Shown piece after piece: positions 1 to 8,887 of a stretch of 64,000 nt of DNA. This DNA is from Rhodospirillales bacterium (lineage in GTDB: Bacteria; Pseudomonadota; Alphaproteobacteria; Micavibrionales; Micavibrionaceae), in contig JACKIP010000009.1 of assembly GCA_020638395.1 (NCBI GenBank), positions 9,118 to 73,117 on the forward strand, written 5' to 3'. Numbering within the stretch: position 1 is the first letter of the stretch; every line of letters begins with the position of its first letter. Under the pieces are notes generated by a model. That model ran no database searches. It saw nothing but the letters and a program-made list of their open reading frames with translations, and had not been told where the DNA came from. The position numbers and the translations under genes are program-made.

Positions 1-332
1 CCCCCTTCATCGGCCATCGCAACGACCGCCAGAGCATTGGGGCCGCCTCTGGCCACGATAGAGGTCCCTTCCAGAGGATCAAGGGCGATGTCAATCCGGG
101 GGCCTTTGCCGAGTCCGACTTCCTCACCGATATATAGCATGGGGGCTTCGTCACGTTCCCCTTCGCCGATGACGACCCGCCCCTGAATATACAGGGAATT
201 GAAGGCTTCGCGCATGGCTTCCACGGCGGCATGATCGGCGGCTTTTTCATCGCCGCACCCCACCAGTTTTGATGCGGCCAGAGCCGCCGCTTCCGTCACG
301 CGCACGACTTCCAGCGCCAGATTCCGGTCCAT
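1..332 (-). CDS. glpX: Fructose-1,6-bisphosphatase class II (GlpX), N-terminal part
   Basis: The gene runs off the left edge of the window, so only about the first 110 residues are visible. GlpX hydrolyses fructose-1,6-bisphosphate to fructose-6-phosphate in gluconeogenesis, in the cytoplasm. Family hallmarks are an N-terminus reading [19 protein letters not shown], then [17 protein letters not shown] (metal site), [11 protein letters not shown] and ALAVVAMAD. The start at 332 matches the usual family start. The frame stays open to another ATG at 389, only 3 bases after the stop of the upstream SPFH gene. Neither start has a good Shine-Dalgarno sequence, so the start is uncertain while the family call is firm. 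Confidence 0.93.
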   Translation of the reverse strand, partial: MDRNLALEVVRVTEAAALAASKLVGCGDEKAADHAAVEAMREAFNSLYIQGRVVIGEGERDEAPMLYIGEEVGLGKGPRIDIALDPLEGTSIVARGGPNALAVVAMADEG

Positions 333-392
333 AGAAAATTTTTCTATGTCAAATGGAGGGGTGGGAGCGGTGAAGGGGATGTGGATCATGAT

Positions 393-1148
393 CTATTTTT
401 TGCTGGAAGTTACTTTTTCTGAAATGCCTTTGAGCAAATCCATCGGGAAGGGAAGCACAATCGTGCTGCCCTTGGCATTGACGAAATCATTCAAAGTACC
501 GAGATAGCGCAACTGCATTGTCTCCGGGCGGTTGGCCAGAATGGCCGCCGCTTCGTCCAGCTGCTTGGCGGCCTGAAATTCCCCTTCGGCATTGATGATC
601 TTGGCGCGGCGCTCCCGCTCGGCTTCGGCCTGCTTGGCAATGGCGCGGATCATAGAGGGGTCAATATCGACCTGTTTAATCTCAACATTGGTGACCTTGA
701 TTCCCCAGCCTTCGGCCTGATGATCCAGCAATTCCTGCAGGTCGTGGTTCAACTGGTCGCGGTTGGACAGCATGTCATCCAGCTCGTGTTTCCCCAGAAC
801 AGAGCGCAGGGTCGTCTGTGCCAGCTGGGCGGTTGCGTACAGAAAATCCTCCACCGCGTTGATCGCATTGCCCGGATCGACCACCCGGTAATAGACAACG
901 GCGCTGACCCGGACGGATACGTTATCGCGGGAGATCACATCCTGCGCGGGGACGTCTTCGGTGCGCACGCGCATATCAACCTTGGTCATCTGCTGGAGTC
1001 CGGGGACGATCAGGCGCAGACCGGGCTTCACGATACCGGTAAATTTCCCCAGAGTATAAATCACGCCGCGCTCATATTCCTTGATGATTTTGACGCAGGC
1101 AAAAAGAAAAATCCCCAGCAGAATCAGAACGGGAACAATAAACGGCAT
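393..1148 (-). CDS. SPFH/Band 7 membrane protein, stomatin (slipin)-like
   Basis: This 251-residue protein has one N-terminal membrane segment (about residues 3-20) followed by an SPFH domain typical of slipins: EYERGVIYTLGKF, a VDMRVRTEDVPAQDVISRDN stretch, and a charged helix with AIAKQAEAERERRAKIINAEGE. Slipins form oligomeric membrane scaffolds and are often paired with a NfeD-family partner, but no nfeD-like gene is adjacent. The start is supported by a GGAG Shine-Dalgarno sequence 8-9 bases upstream. glpX follows at once on the same strand, so the two may be co-transcribed. The family is sure; the cellular role is unknown. Confidence 0.92.
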   Translation of the reverse strand: MPFIVPVLILLGIFLFACVKIIKEYERGVIYTLGKFTGIVKPGLRLIVPGLQQMTKVDMRVRTEDVPAQDVISRDNVSVRVSAVVYYRVVDPGNAINAVEDFLYATAQLAQTTLRSVLGKHELDDMLSNRDQLNHDLQELLDHQAEGWGIKVTNVEIKQVDIDPSMIRAIAKQAEAERERRAKIINAEGEFQAAKQLDEAAAILANRPETMQLRYLGTLNDFVNAKGSTIVLPFPMDLLKGISEKVTSSKK

Positions 1149-1233
1149 AATTCAATCTCCTTTTTATAAATCGGCTTTATAAGTGGTATTGGTATGTAAA
1201 TATGGACAGTGTGCGTTCAAATCTTCATGTCTC

Positions 1234-1264
1234 CGTCATTACACGCACAAGGCGTGTGATGACG
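1234..1264. repeat. Short palindromic repeat, family B copy 1
   Basis: The arms CGTCATTACACGC and GCGTGTGATGACG are separated by 5 bases and pair with a single G.T mismatch. Related palindromes with the same ACGCACAAGG core lie at 15676-15702 and 19531-19559, and a shorter one at 56531-56550. All four are intergenic, which suggests a dispersed element rather than a gene-specific operator. Confidence 0.75.
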
Positions 1265-1384
1265 GGATTTGGAGATGTCTCTATCTATTTCTACTTCCCA
1301 ATGTTTTATAAACAGCCTGTTCATCTAAACATATTTTATTCGCTCTGAACAGGGACCTTTCCTGATTTTATCCTCAAGAAAAAC

Positions 1385-1414
1385 TTGAATTTCTCCGATG
1401 CTTTGTGGCATGAT
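1385..1414 (+). promoter_or_regulatory. Candidate sigma70 promoter for the orphan gene at 1473
   Basis: TTGAAT (1385-1390) and CATGAT (1409-1414) are separated by 18 bases. Transcription would start near 1421, leaving a leader of about 50 bases before the ATG at 1473. The match to consensus is moderate and is inferred by eye. Confidence 0.35.
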
Positions 1415-1472
1415 GGGTTCAAATTATTTTTGGATATGGAAATTAAGCTTTCAAAAAAATTAAGAGGGATGA

Positions 1473-2387
1473 ATGTCATCAAAGAAAGTCACAGCTCGGC
1501 GTATTGACAAAATTTTAACGCAAATGCAGTACGCTTCTGATCGTCTTAAGCAGGGTGGGTTGAATACCACACTGAAAGCCGCTTTTTGGGAGGCAACTCA
1601 AGGATGTGAAGGGGAGCAATTTTTTGACTCCTTTTTCAAGTATGCATCCCCGATGTTGCAACAGCGTCTGACAATGGAAATGCCCCAAAAAGAGATGATA
1701 CCAGAGCAGCGTCGCTTTATAGGTTATTATTTACATGATAAGCCTGAGTTATTAGAAGCCGTGAGAGCATATGAGGATGACGAACATGTCGATCTTTCAG
1801 AAGATCATGCCAGAGCTCTGGCTGAAGAGCTTACCGATCTTAAGAAAAAGGATGGCACGGGTTCATATGTTATTGTATCAGCGTTTAAGTCGGCTACAAT
1901 TCAAAAAATGATGCCTTTTTTTCCCAAAGAAATGCAAGCGGAAATCGGAAGTGATTTGGAACGTCTGAAAAAGACAGATGCTTACGTAGCTTTTTCTGAT
2001 GCATTAACTCATGCATTTGGAGATCCTCTTGGCAAACAACAGCGGATTCTTGCATTGCTTCTCCTTTCTTCTAAGAAAGGCGAGCTGATGGTCAAAGGTG
2101 ATGAACTTTTGCATCAACTGGCTGTGACAAGATATTTTGTAGAGGATATTGATAGTAATTTACGAAACCTATTAAGTGGGCAGGACTTATCCGAAGACCT
2201 TGAGCTTGCTCTTATGGATCTTGAGAGTATAAAAAAGGGGGTATCGAAAGCGATCAAGATACTTTCTGATGAATATCAGATACCTGATGGCATTCTGCGC
2301 ATAACAGCAGAAAAGGATGCGCAGTCTCCTAATGGAGGCTGTGAGCATTTGTACCGCCTCCCCGATGACTTTATGCCATCACGATAA
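1473..2387 (+). CDS. Hypothetical protein, AT-rich orphan
   Basis: The 304-residue product is not recognised. It is soluble, rich in Lys, Glu and Asp and apparently mostly helical, with no signal peptide or membrane segment. The N-terminus is basic (SSKKVTARRIDK) and the middle is acidic (AYEDDEHVDLSEDHARALAEEL). The start at 1473 has a clear GAGGG ribosome-binding site. Its base composition is visibly more AT-rich than the flanking slipin and radA genes, which hints at horizontal acquisition. It stands alone, with its own candidate promoter and with radA 41 bases downstream. No function can be assigned. Confidence 0.8.
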   Translation: MSSKKVTARRIDKILTQMQYASDRLKQGGLNTTLKAAFWEATQGCEGEQFFDSFFKYASPMLQQRLTMEMPQKEMIPEQRRFIGYYLHDKPELLEAVRAYEDDEHVDLSEDHARALAEELTDLKKKDGTGSYVIVSAFKSATIQKMMPFFPKEMQAEIGSDLERLKKTDAYVAFSDALTHAFGDPLGKQQRILALLLLSSKKGELMVKGDELLHQLAVTRYFVEDIDSNLRNLLSGQDLSEDLELALMDLESIKKGVSKAIKILSDEYQIPDGILRITAEKDAQSPNGGCEHLYRLPDDFMPSR

Positions 2388-2394
2388 TCCATCC

Positions 2395-2423
2395 TCGACT
2401 TTTCCGGGGGGAGCCCCTAGAAT
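2395..2423 (+). promoter_or_regulatory. Candidate radA promoter placing the start at the ATG
   Basis: TCGACT (2395-2400) and TAGAAT (2418-2423) are separated by 17 bases. The expected start point, 6-7 bases past the -10 box, coincides with the A of the radA ATG at 2429, so the mRNA would be leaderless. This is consistent with the lack of a convincing Shine-Dalgarno sequence before radA. Confidence 0.4.
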
Positions 2424-2428
2424 AGCGC

Positions 2429-3799
2429 ATGGTCAAATCGTCTCGTCTTTCCTATGTGTGCCAGAATTGCGGTGCGGTGTCTTCCCGCTGGGCGGGCAAG
2501 TGCGATTCCTGCGGGGCATGGAACAGTTTGCTTGAAGAGGCCTCGGATGCGGTCGTTCCCAAAGGATTGAGCGTGGTCGGCAACGGCAAGGGGCGCGGCG
2601 GCAAACTTGAAATTCATGACCTGCAAAGCCAGAGCGAAATTTTGCCGCGGGAAAAAACCGGAATTGGCGAGCTGGACCGCGTCACCGGCGGCGGACTGGT
2701 GCGCGGCGCGGCGATGCTGATCGGCGGAGATCCGGGGATCGGGAAATCGACTCTGCTGCTACAGGCCGTGTGCGCGTTGGCCCGGCAGGGGAAGGCCTGC
2801 CTGTATGTCTCCGGCGAGGAGGCGGTCGATCAAATCCGCATGCGGGCGGGGCGGCTGGGGCTGGCGGATGTGAATATTGCGCTGGCGGCGTCTTCCAGCG
2901 TCCGCGATATTCTGAGTGCAATGGACGGGGCGATTGATCTGGTGGTCATTGATTCGATCCAGACCATGTTTGTCGATAATATTGATAGCGCCCCCGGAAC
3001 GGTGACGCAGGTGCGGACGTCGGCTCTGGAATTGATCCGGACCGCCAAGAAAAAGAATATCATTCTGTTTCTGGTCGGGCATGTGACCAAGGACGGTCAG
3101 ATTGCCGGTCCTCGCGTTCTGGAGCATATGGTGGATACGGTGTTATATTTTGAAGGTGACCGCGGGCACCAGTTCCGGATTTTGCGCGCCGTTAAAAACC
3201 GTTTCGGCCCAACCGACGAAATCGGCGTGTTTGAAATGGCGGAGAAGGGGCTGGAAGAGGTTGCTAATCCGTCGGCGCTGTTTTTATCCCAGAAACAGGA
3301 AAATATTCCCGGAAATGCGGTCTTTGCCGGTATGGAAGGAACCCGCCCGGTTCTGGTCGAAGTGCAGGGACTTGCAGCCTCAACCGCTTATGGAACGCCG
3401 CGCCGCGCTGTGGTGGGTTGGGACTCCGGGCGGCTGGCGATGATTTTGGCAGTGCTGGAGGCGCGGGTCGGGCTGAATTTTTCCGGCTATGATGTGTTTT
3501 TGAATATGGCCGGTGGCATTCGCGTATCCGAACCGGCGGCGGATCTGGCGGTGGCGGCGGCCCTGATGAGCGCGCTGTCCAATAAAACATTTCCGGCAAA
3601 TACGATCTTTTTTGGAGAGGTCGGGTTGAGCGGCGAGGTGCGTGCCGCTCCGCAAACCGATCTGCGTCTTAAGGAGGCAGAAAAGCTGGGATTTAAAATG
3701 GCGGTTCTTCCGCAGAATTCCAAAATTAAATCCTCCGGCGGGCTGCGGCTGGAAAAAGTCCGGCACGTGCAGGATCTGGCGGCATTGCTTGCGGTGTAA
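2429..3799 (+). CDS. radA: DNA repair protein RadA
   Basis: RadA (456 aa, normal length) is a RecA-related ATPase that drives branch migration and processing of recombination intermediates. Visible features in order are a zinc finger with Cys11, Cys14, Cys25 and Cys28; a Walker A motif GGDPGIGKST near residues 97-106; the RadA signature KNRFG near residue 256; and a C-terminal Lon-protease-like domain rich in GEVGLSGEVRAAPQ-type sequence. The start was chosen because the zinc finger follows immediately. The yjbH-like gene begins only 8-44 bases downstream, so read-through is possible, although the functions are unrelated. Confidence 0.97.
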   Translation: MVKSSRLSYVCQNCGAVSSRWAGKCDSCGAWNSLLEEASDAVVPKGLSVVGNGKGRGGKLEIHDLQSQSEILPREKTGIGELDRVTGGGLVRGAAMLIGGDPGIGKSTLLLQAVCALARQGKACLYVSGEEAVDQIRMRAGRLGLADVNIALAASSSVRDILSAMDGAIDLVVIDSIQTMFVDNIDSAPGTVTQVRTSALELIRTAKKKNIILFLVGHVTKDGQIAGPRVLEHMVDTVLYFEGDRGHQFRILRAVKNRFGPTDEIGVFEMAEKGLEEVANPSALFLSQKQENIPGNAVFAGMEGTRPVLVEVQGLAASTAYGTPRRAVVGWDSGRLAMILAVLEARVGLNFSGYDVFLNMAGGIRVSEPAADLAVAAALMSALSNKTFPANTIFFGEVGLSGEVRAAPQTDLRLKEAEKLGFKMAVLPQNSKIKSSGGLRLEKVRHVQDLAALLAV

Positions 3800-3843
3800 A
3801 TTGCCGTTTGGCAGGGGAATTAATTCCTGTAAACTTTCCCTGT

Positions 3844-5916
3844 ATGGTCATACGATTCACATTATTTGTTTTGTTCTGCTGTAGTGGAATTATGGCACAG
3901 GCGGCGGAGCCCCGGACTTTTTATGGTGTTCGCGGGCTGAATACGGTTCCGGATGCGCGGGCGGACGAGACGGGGCGGGTTCATCTGACCCTCTCCCGCA
4001 TGGGTCGCTATACGCACGGGATTTTGGGGGCGCAAATGAGCGATCATGTCTATGTTGCTGTGCGCCAGAGTGCGGAGGCAGATCATTTGTTCGAAGAGCC
4101 GGAGCGTCTGTATCCCGGACTTGATACCAAACTTCAGTTGTGGGATGAAACAGCGTTCCGTCCGGCGGCGGCGCTGGGGTTACAATCTGCTTTCGGGCAT
4201 AAGCGCATGGCCGGGGAATATCTGGCCCTGTCGAAGCGCTGGAATGAATTTGACGCAACGCTTGGCATGGGATGGGGGCGCTTCGGGCAGGCCGGACATT
4301 TCAAAAATCCGTTTGGCCTGATTTCTCATTTTGATAAAAACCGTCCGATGGAAGATGAAACGGCCAATGATCCCTCCGACTGGTTCACGGGAGAGCGGGT
4401 CGGAGTTTTTGCCGGACTATCCTATGAGCTGCCGGTGAAGGGATTAGTTCTGACCGCGGACTGGAACGCGGACCGGTATCAGGCCGAGCGCGCCGCGACC
4501 GGAAATTTTCAGGCCCCGGCCCCGTGGAGTCTCGGGGTGCAATATCAGCCTTCTGACTCTTTCAGTGCCGGGATCGGGGTGATGGGCGGAGATCAGGTCA
4601 TGGGACGGATGACCCTGTCTCCCAATGTTGCGGACTGGCCCTGGCGGGCTGCTAAGAAGAGAGCTCTCCCACCTGTTACAACCGAGCGTCCGGCAGTCGG
4701 AAAAATCGAGGACATTTCGGTCGAGGCCCGCGATGATGGGCAGATTCTTGAAATTGTCGCGGCGGACGGGGCTGTGCTGGACACCGTTTTGTCTGTGGAA
4801 GATTCTGTCTCTGCGCCGGCCCAGTACGGACGAGCGGTGCGCCATATGATGCGGCAGGCCCCTCCGGAGGTCACAACTTTCCGGATTTTCCCGCATTTTG
4901 CCGGGTTGCAGGGGGCGCGGCTGAGCCTGATCCGTCGTGATCTGGAGCAGGCTTTGGGGGCTCATGCGGGGAGCGCGGACGAGATCTGGCAAAGCGCGGA
5001 GTTTGACCGTCATCTGGTCCGGCTGCCATATAAAGGAATAAATGCCCATAATCTGTGGCCGGATCATATTATCCTGCAGCAACAGGTGAGTCTGTCGGAG
5101 GAAGATCAGGGTGTGCTGTCCCGGACCGGATTGATTATAGAGGAGCAGCGGGCGGCATCAGGACCATGGGCGGTGGGGGGGGCGCTAAGGCTTAATCTGG
5201 GGGATAATCTGCAAAATCTGAATGCGGCCCGCGGGCGGCCTTTCCTTCCGGTGCGCAGCGATATTGATCTGTTTGCGCGGCAAACCGTCTCGCTTGACCG
5301 TATGTATTTGTCTTATCTGAAAACGCTCTGGCCGGATGTTCATGTCGGGGCGACGGTAGGGTATCTGGAGGAGCAATATGCCGGGGCGGGGGGCGAGCTT
5401 CTCTATCGTCCCTTTGGCAGAAACTGGGCGATTGGCGCGGAAGCATGGGGGGTCTTTAAGCGGAACCCGCTGACAGCGTTTAATCAGGGAATTGGCGTCG
5501 ATCATCTTCTGAGTGGTCATGTGCAGGGATGGTACCGACTGCCACAACATCCGGAAACAACTGTGCATGTGCGGTTGGGACGCTATCTGGCAGAAGATCT
5601 TGGAGGCACTCTGGGGCTTGTGCACCGTTTTAAGAACGGGGCAAAGCTGGAGGGATTTGTTACCATGACCGATCAGAGTGATACGGATGTGTTCGGCGGA
5701 ACAACCCACTTGCAGCACGGGGTGAAACTCTCTTTGCCGCTGGGAAGCCTGGATTATATTCCTGATAAAAGCCGGATGGATCTGGTAGTCGCTCCGTTTG
5801 GGAGAGACTCCGGGCAACATCTTGATAAACCTGTTTCTTTATATGATCTGACCGAAGCTTTTTCTTTGCAGCATGTGGCGACGCATTGGGGTGATCTGGT
5901 TGGAGCAGAAAATTAG
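3844..5916 (+). CDS. YjbH-family outer-membrane beta-barrel protein
   Basis: This protein of about 690 residues begins with a signal peptide (VIRFTLFVLFCCSGIMAQA, cleaved before AEPRTF) followed by the YjbH pattern of GVRGLNTVPDARADETGRVHL and many short amphipathic strands. YjbH proteins are outer-membrane barrels linked to exopolysaccharide secretion. The open frame extends upstream to a TTG at 3808, giving a 702-residue form. The ATG at 3844 was preferred because it starts directly before the signal peptide. The 3' end converges on rimM with only 10 bases between stops. Wza/Wzc-type genes lie 5 kb downstream, fitting an exopolysaccharide role, but no operon link is visible. Confidence 0.85.
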   Translation: MVIRFTLFVLFCCSGIMAQAAEPRTFYGVRGLNTVPDARADETGRVHLTLSRMGRYTHGILGAQMSDHVYVAVRQSAEADHLFEEPERLYPGLDTKLQLWDETAFRPAAALGLQSAFGHKRMAGEYLALSKRWNEFDATLGMGWGRFGQAGHFKNPFGLISHFDKNRPMEDETANDPSDWFTGERVGVFAGLSYELPVKGLVLTADWNADRYQAERAATGNFQAPAPWSLGVQYQPSDSFSAGIGVMGGDQVMGRMTLSPNVADWPWRAAKKRALPPVTTERPAVGKIEDISVEARDDGQILEIVAADGAVLDTVLSVEDSVSAPAQYGRAVRHMMRQAPPEVTTFRIFPHFAGLQGARLSLIRRDLEQALGAHAGSADEIWQSAEFDRHLVRLPYKGINAHNLWPDHIILQQQVSLSEEDQGVLSRTGLIIEEQRAASGPWAVGGALRLNLGDNLQNLNAARGRPFLPVRSDIDLFARQTVSLDRMYLSYLKTLWPDVHVGATVGYLEEQYAGAGGELLYRPFGRNWAIGAEAWGVFKRNPLTAFNQGIGVDHLLSGHVQGWYRLPQHPETTVHVRLGRYLAEDLGGTLGLVHRFKNGAKLEGFVTMTDQSDTDVFGGTTHLQHGVKLSLPLGSLDYIPDKSRMDLVVAPFGRDSGQHLDKPVSLYDLTEAFSLQHVATHWGDLVGAEN

Positions 5917-5926
5917 GGGTGAAATC

Positions 5927-6439
5927 CTAACGGCCCTCCAAAAGGCCGTCCGGAATGGACACATGAATGGTTTTTGCGGCAATATCAACCGTGCCGACAA
6001 AATCGCCTTTGAATGGCAAATAAAAGCTAGAGCCGGAGGCTGGTCTGATATCAAGCAATGCGCCTGCGCCAAAATCATCTACCGCAATTACTTTTCCAAT
6101 CTCAATATTATTTTCTAAAACGACACATCCCACAAGATCTGTATGGTAATATTCGTTCTCTTCCGGCTGTTTCAGCTTGGAACGTTCAATGTAAAGCCTG
6201 GTCCCGCGCAATGCCTCGGCCTGCGTGCGGTCGGTTATCCCGTCAATTGCGGCGACATATCCGCCTTTGATTGCATTTTTAACCTGCAAAACCAGAGTAT
6301 TGGCTCCGGATTCTGTTGTGAAAAAAGGATTATAATCCTCTGTGTCGCGGATATCTTCCCCGAAATAGGTCAGCTTCACGAATCCTTTGATTCCATGAGC
6401 GGCGGCAATTTCTGCGATGAGGATACGAGGTGACGGCAT
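5927..6439 (-). CDS. rimM: Ribosome maturation factor RimM
   Basis: RimM (170 aa) binds S19 and assists maturation of the 30S head. Visible features are an N-terminal RimM fold starting RILIAEIAAAHGIKGFVKL and a C-terminal PRC-barrel-like part with YYHTDLVGC, the conserved start of that domain, ending FVGTVDIAAKTIHVSIPDGL. It follows rpsP after about 50 bases in the common order ffh-rpsP-rimM. The next gene of that operon in many proteobacteria, trmD, is absent here and found at 53557. Confidence 0.95.
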   Translation of the reverse strand: MPSPRILIAEIAAAHGIKGFVKLTYFGEDIRDTEDYNPFFTTESGANTLVLQVKNAIKGGYVAAIDGITDRTQAEALRGTRLYIERSKLKQPEENEYYHTDLVGCVVLENNIEIGKVIAVDDFGAGALLDIRPASGSSFYLPFKGDFVGTVDIAAKTIHVSIPDGLLEGR

Positions 6440-6492
6440 GGTTGCGAAATCCCCTCTCCCGGCCTGGCCGGAGGAGGGGATGGATCACTTTC

Positions 6493-6966
6493 TTATGCGT
6501 TTTCAGCAGGAGCGTCTGTGGCGGGAGCCTCTTCGGCCGGAGCTTCTGCGGCTTCCGGTGCCGCGGCGGCAGCTTCAGCTTCTGCTGCAGCTTTTGCTTT
6601 GGCTTCTTCTTCTGCGGCCTTGGCAGCTTCAATTTTTTCCAGACGCTCTTTTTCGCGCTCCTGTGCTTTGGCCTTTGGTTTGGCTTTCTGCGGGTTATTG
6701 CTTTGCTCCGGCATAGGGGCCAGACCGGCCTCACCCAGGAAGCGTGCGACGCGATCAGATGGTTTTGCGCCCTGACCGAGCCAGTATGTAATGCGCTCTC
6801 CAACCAGTTTTACCCGGTTTTCATCGTCTTTTTTCAAAAGCGGGTTATAGGTGCCCACTTTTTCGATAAAGCGTCCGTCACGAGGACTGCGGCTATCCGC
6901 AACCACGATCGAGTAATGCGGTCTATCTTTACGTCCACCGCGGGACAGTCTGAGTTTTAGTGCCAT
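6493..6966 (-). CDS. rpsP: 30S ribosomal protein S16 with long Ala/Glu-rich tail
   Basis: The first 85 or so residues are a standard S16 protein ([21 protein letters not shown], then [15 protein letters not shown] and the [10 protein letters not shown] region). Beyond it lies a low-complexity extension of about 70 residues rich in Ala, Glu, Lys and Pro. Extended S16 tails occur in other alphaproteobacteria, so the length of 157 is not in itself abnormal. The gene is part of an ffh-rpsP-rimM cluster transcribed leftwards. A palindromic element sits between it and ffh. Confidence 0.96.
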   Translation of the reverse strand: MALKLRLSRGGRKDRPHYSIVVADSRSPRDGRFIEKVGTYNPLLKKDDENRVKLVGERITYWLGQGAKPSDRVARFLGEAGLAPMPEQSNNPQKAKPKAKAQEREKERLEKIEAAKAAEEEAKAKAAAEAEAAAAAPEAAEAPAEEAPATDAPAENA

Positions 6967-7015
6967 AGTTTTTTCCTTTCTTAAGCGTTTCTCAGTTTTT
7001 AACTTTTTCTATCCT

Positions 7016-7060
7016 TGTCATCCCGAGGGAAGTCTGCGCAGCAGACGGCGAGGGATGACA
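7016..7060. repeat. Nested palindrome between ffh and rpsP
   Basis: The outer arms TGTCATCCC (7016-7024) and GGGATGACA (7052-7060) enclose an inner hairpin GTCTGC-GCA-GCAGAC (7032-7046). The outer GTCATCC/GGATGAC arms resemble the ends of the 73-bp palindromes at 15548 and 22239. It may be a shorter member of the same family lodged inside the operon, where it could affect mRNA processing. Confidence 0.65.
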
Positions 7061-7100
7061 GTATTGAGGGCTGTAGTTTTTCCTTTCCTACTTCAACTCG

Positions 7101-8681
7101 TTAGCGTTTTTTTCGTTTGTTAATCTTTTTCGTCACTCCGCGCTTGGAGCCCCCGCCAAGGCCTGCGAGGCCGGGCATGCCCATTCCGCCCATAGGGGGC
7201 ATGCCTCCCCCTAATCCGCCCAGACCTCCTAACCCGCCAAAACCTCCGGCGCTGCCTTTGTCAAACGGGTTCGGGCCGAGAAGAGACCCACCGCCGGCCT
7301 GTTGTTCTGCCTCCATCGCTTCATCAACCATGGCGGCATCTTTGCCGCTCATCAGGGATTTCATCTGCTTCATCATCCCACCCATGCCCATTTTTTTCAT
7401 GCGCTTCATCACGGTTTGCATTTGCATTTGTTGTTTGGCGAGGCGGTTAATATCGTTCACGGTGACTCCGGCCCCGGCGGCAATTCTTTTTTTGCGGGAG
7501 GCATTGAGCAATTCAGGTTTTTCCCGTTCAGCTTTGGTCATCGACAGGATAATGGCTTCCTGCTTTTTAAAGATGCTATCGTCAACTCCCGCCGCTTCCA
7601 GCTGTCCCATCATATTGCCGAGCCCCGGCAACATCTTCATAATGGCTCCCATGCCGCCCATTTTTGACATCTGGCGGATTTGTGCCAGTAGGTCATTATA
7701 GTTAAACTGCCCTTTTTTAAACTGGGCCGCCATTTTTTCGGCTTCCTGCTGATCGACGGTTTCAGCGGCTTTTTCCACCAGAGACACAATGTCTCCCATG
7801 CCCAGAATGCGGCTGGCGATCCGATCCGGGTGAAACGGTTCCAGCGCGTCCCATTTCTCGCCAGTTCCCAGCAATTTGATCGGGCGTCCTGTGACCGCTT
7901 TCATGCTCATGGCGGCCCCGCCTCTGGCATCGCCGTCAATCCGGGTCAGGACGGATCCGGTAATTCCAATTTTTTCGTGGAAAATTCTGGCGGTATTGAC
8001 GGCATCCTGCCCGGTCATAGCATCGACCACCAGCAGAGTTTCTACTGGTCTGGTCGCATTGCGGATTTGTACAACCTCCTCCATCAGAACGTCGTCAATG
8101 GACAGGCGGCCCGCCGTATCCAGCATAACCACGTCATAGCCTTCCTTACGCCCGGTCTCCATGGCCCGTTTGGCGATTTCAACCGGACTTTGCCCCTTGA
8201 TGATCTCAAGTGTGGCAATACCGGTTTGCTCGCCCAGAGTTCTTAGCTGTTCCTGTGCCGCCGGGCGTGCCACGTCAAGCGAGGCCATCAGGACTTTTTT
8301 GCGCTGCTTATCAGTGAGGAATTTTGCAATTTTTGCCGTGGTTGTGGTTTTACCGGAGCCTTGCAGTCCGACCATCAGATAGGCCGACGGCGCCGGGCCG
8401 AATTCCAGCTCGGCTGTTTCATCGCCGAGCATTTCAATCATCGCATCATTAACGATTTTAACGACCTGTTGATCAGCGCGGACATTTTTAATCAGCGCTT
8501 CCCCAACGGCGCGTTCTTTGATTTTATCAATGAATTCCTTGACAACCGGCAGGGCGACGTCAGCTTCGAGCAGCGCCACGCGGATTTCGCGGGCTGCCAG
8601 ATCAACGTCTTTCTCGGTCAATGCTTTGCCGCGCAGACCGCCGAAAATCCCACCTAATTTTTCACTCAAAGATTCAAACAT
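7101..8681 (-). CDS. ffh: Signal recognition particle protein Ffh
   Basis: Ffh is the SRP GTPase that binds 4.5S RNA and signal sequences and delivers nascent membrane proteins to FtsY. Visible features are the N domain from MFESLSEKLGGIFGGLRG, the G1 loop GLQGSGKTTTTAK, DTAGR (G3), TRIDGDARGGAA (G4 and nearby), and a Met/Gly-rich M domain ending in a Gly/Pro/Met tail and basic residues. The frame is open upstream to 8885, but the family start is the Met at 8681, giving 526 residues. It is the first gene of the ffh-rpsP-rimM cluster. Confidence 0.97.
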   Translation of the reverse strand: MFESLSEKLGGIFGGLRGKALTEKDVDLAAREIRVALLEADVALPVVKEFIDKIKERAVGEALIKNVRADQQVVKIVNDAMIEMLGDETAELEFGPAPSAYLMVGLQGSGKTTTTAKIAKFLTDKQRKKVLMASLDVARPAAQEQLRTLGEQTGIATLEIIKGQSPVEIAKRAMETGRKEGYDVVMLDTAGRLSIDDVLMEEVVQIRNATRPVETLLVVDAMTGQDAVNTARIFHEKIGITGSVLTRIDGDARGGAAMSMKAVTGRPIKLLGTGEKWDALEPFHPDRIASRILGMGDIVSLVEKAAETVDQQEAEKMAAQFKKGQFNYNDLLAQIRQMSKMGGMGAIMKMLPGLGNMMGQLEAAGVDDSIFKKQEAIILSMTKAEREKPELLNASRKKRIAAGAGVTVNDINRLAKQQMQMQTVMKRMKKMGMGGMMKQMKSLMSGKDAAMVDEAMEAEQQAGGGSLLGPNPFDKGSAGGFGGLGGLGGLGGGMPPMGGMGMPGLAGLGGGSKRGVTKKINKRKKR

Positions 8682-8740
8682 ATTTTTCTCTTTTTTTACT
8701 ATCAGGCCCCTTGATTTCTCTTGGGACGACAAAGCGGAAC

Positions 8741-8757
8741 GACCGCACGGGGCGGTC
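8741..8757. other. GC-rich hairpin in the ffh leader
   Basis: GACCGC (8741-8746) and GCGGTC (8752-8757) form a 6-bp stem in the 200-base gap between the divergent ffh and rsmE genes. On the ffh strand it would lie in the 5' leader. No T-run follows, so it is not a terminator; its function is unknown. Confidence 0.35.
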
Positions 8758-8887
8758 TTAGTCGCTGCGTGCGGGATATCCGTAGACATTTGTTTTGCAA
8801 CAATGTCGGTAATTTGGCTCTGGTTATGCCGGAAAAGGAGGGGGAAGTCAAGGAAATCTGTTGCATTTTTATGCGCTTTTATCAAAT

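Larger units (their letters stand above)
1149..1472. other. Intergenic region with a palindrome and a divergent promoter zone
   Basis: This 324-base AT-rich stretch lies between the divergently transcribed slipin gene and an orphan gene. It holds a near-perfect 13-bp-arm palindrome (1234-1264) of a repeat family seen elsewhere in the window, and a sigma70-like promoter candidate at 1385-1414. No ORF or RNA gene was recognised in it. Confidence 0.7.

Noticed and set aside
4444..5082. 212-codon minus-strand frame inside yjbH
   Set aside because: It lies wholly within the beta-barrel gene on the other strand, with no ribosome-binding site and no recognisable domain.
7117..7701. Long plus-strand frame opposite ffh, rich in Pro
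   Set aside because: It is the antisense of the Met/Gly-rich M domain of Ffh, so it is a composition artefact.
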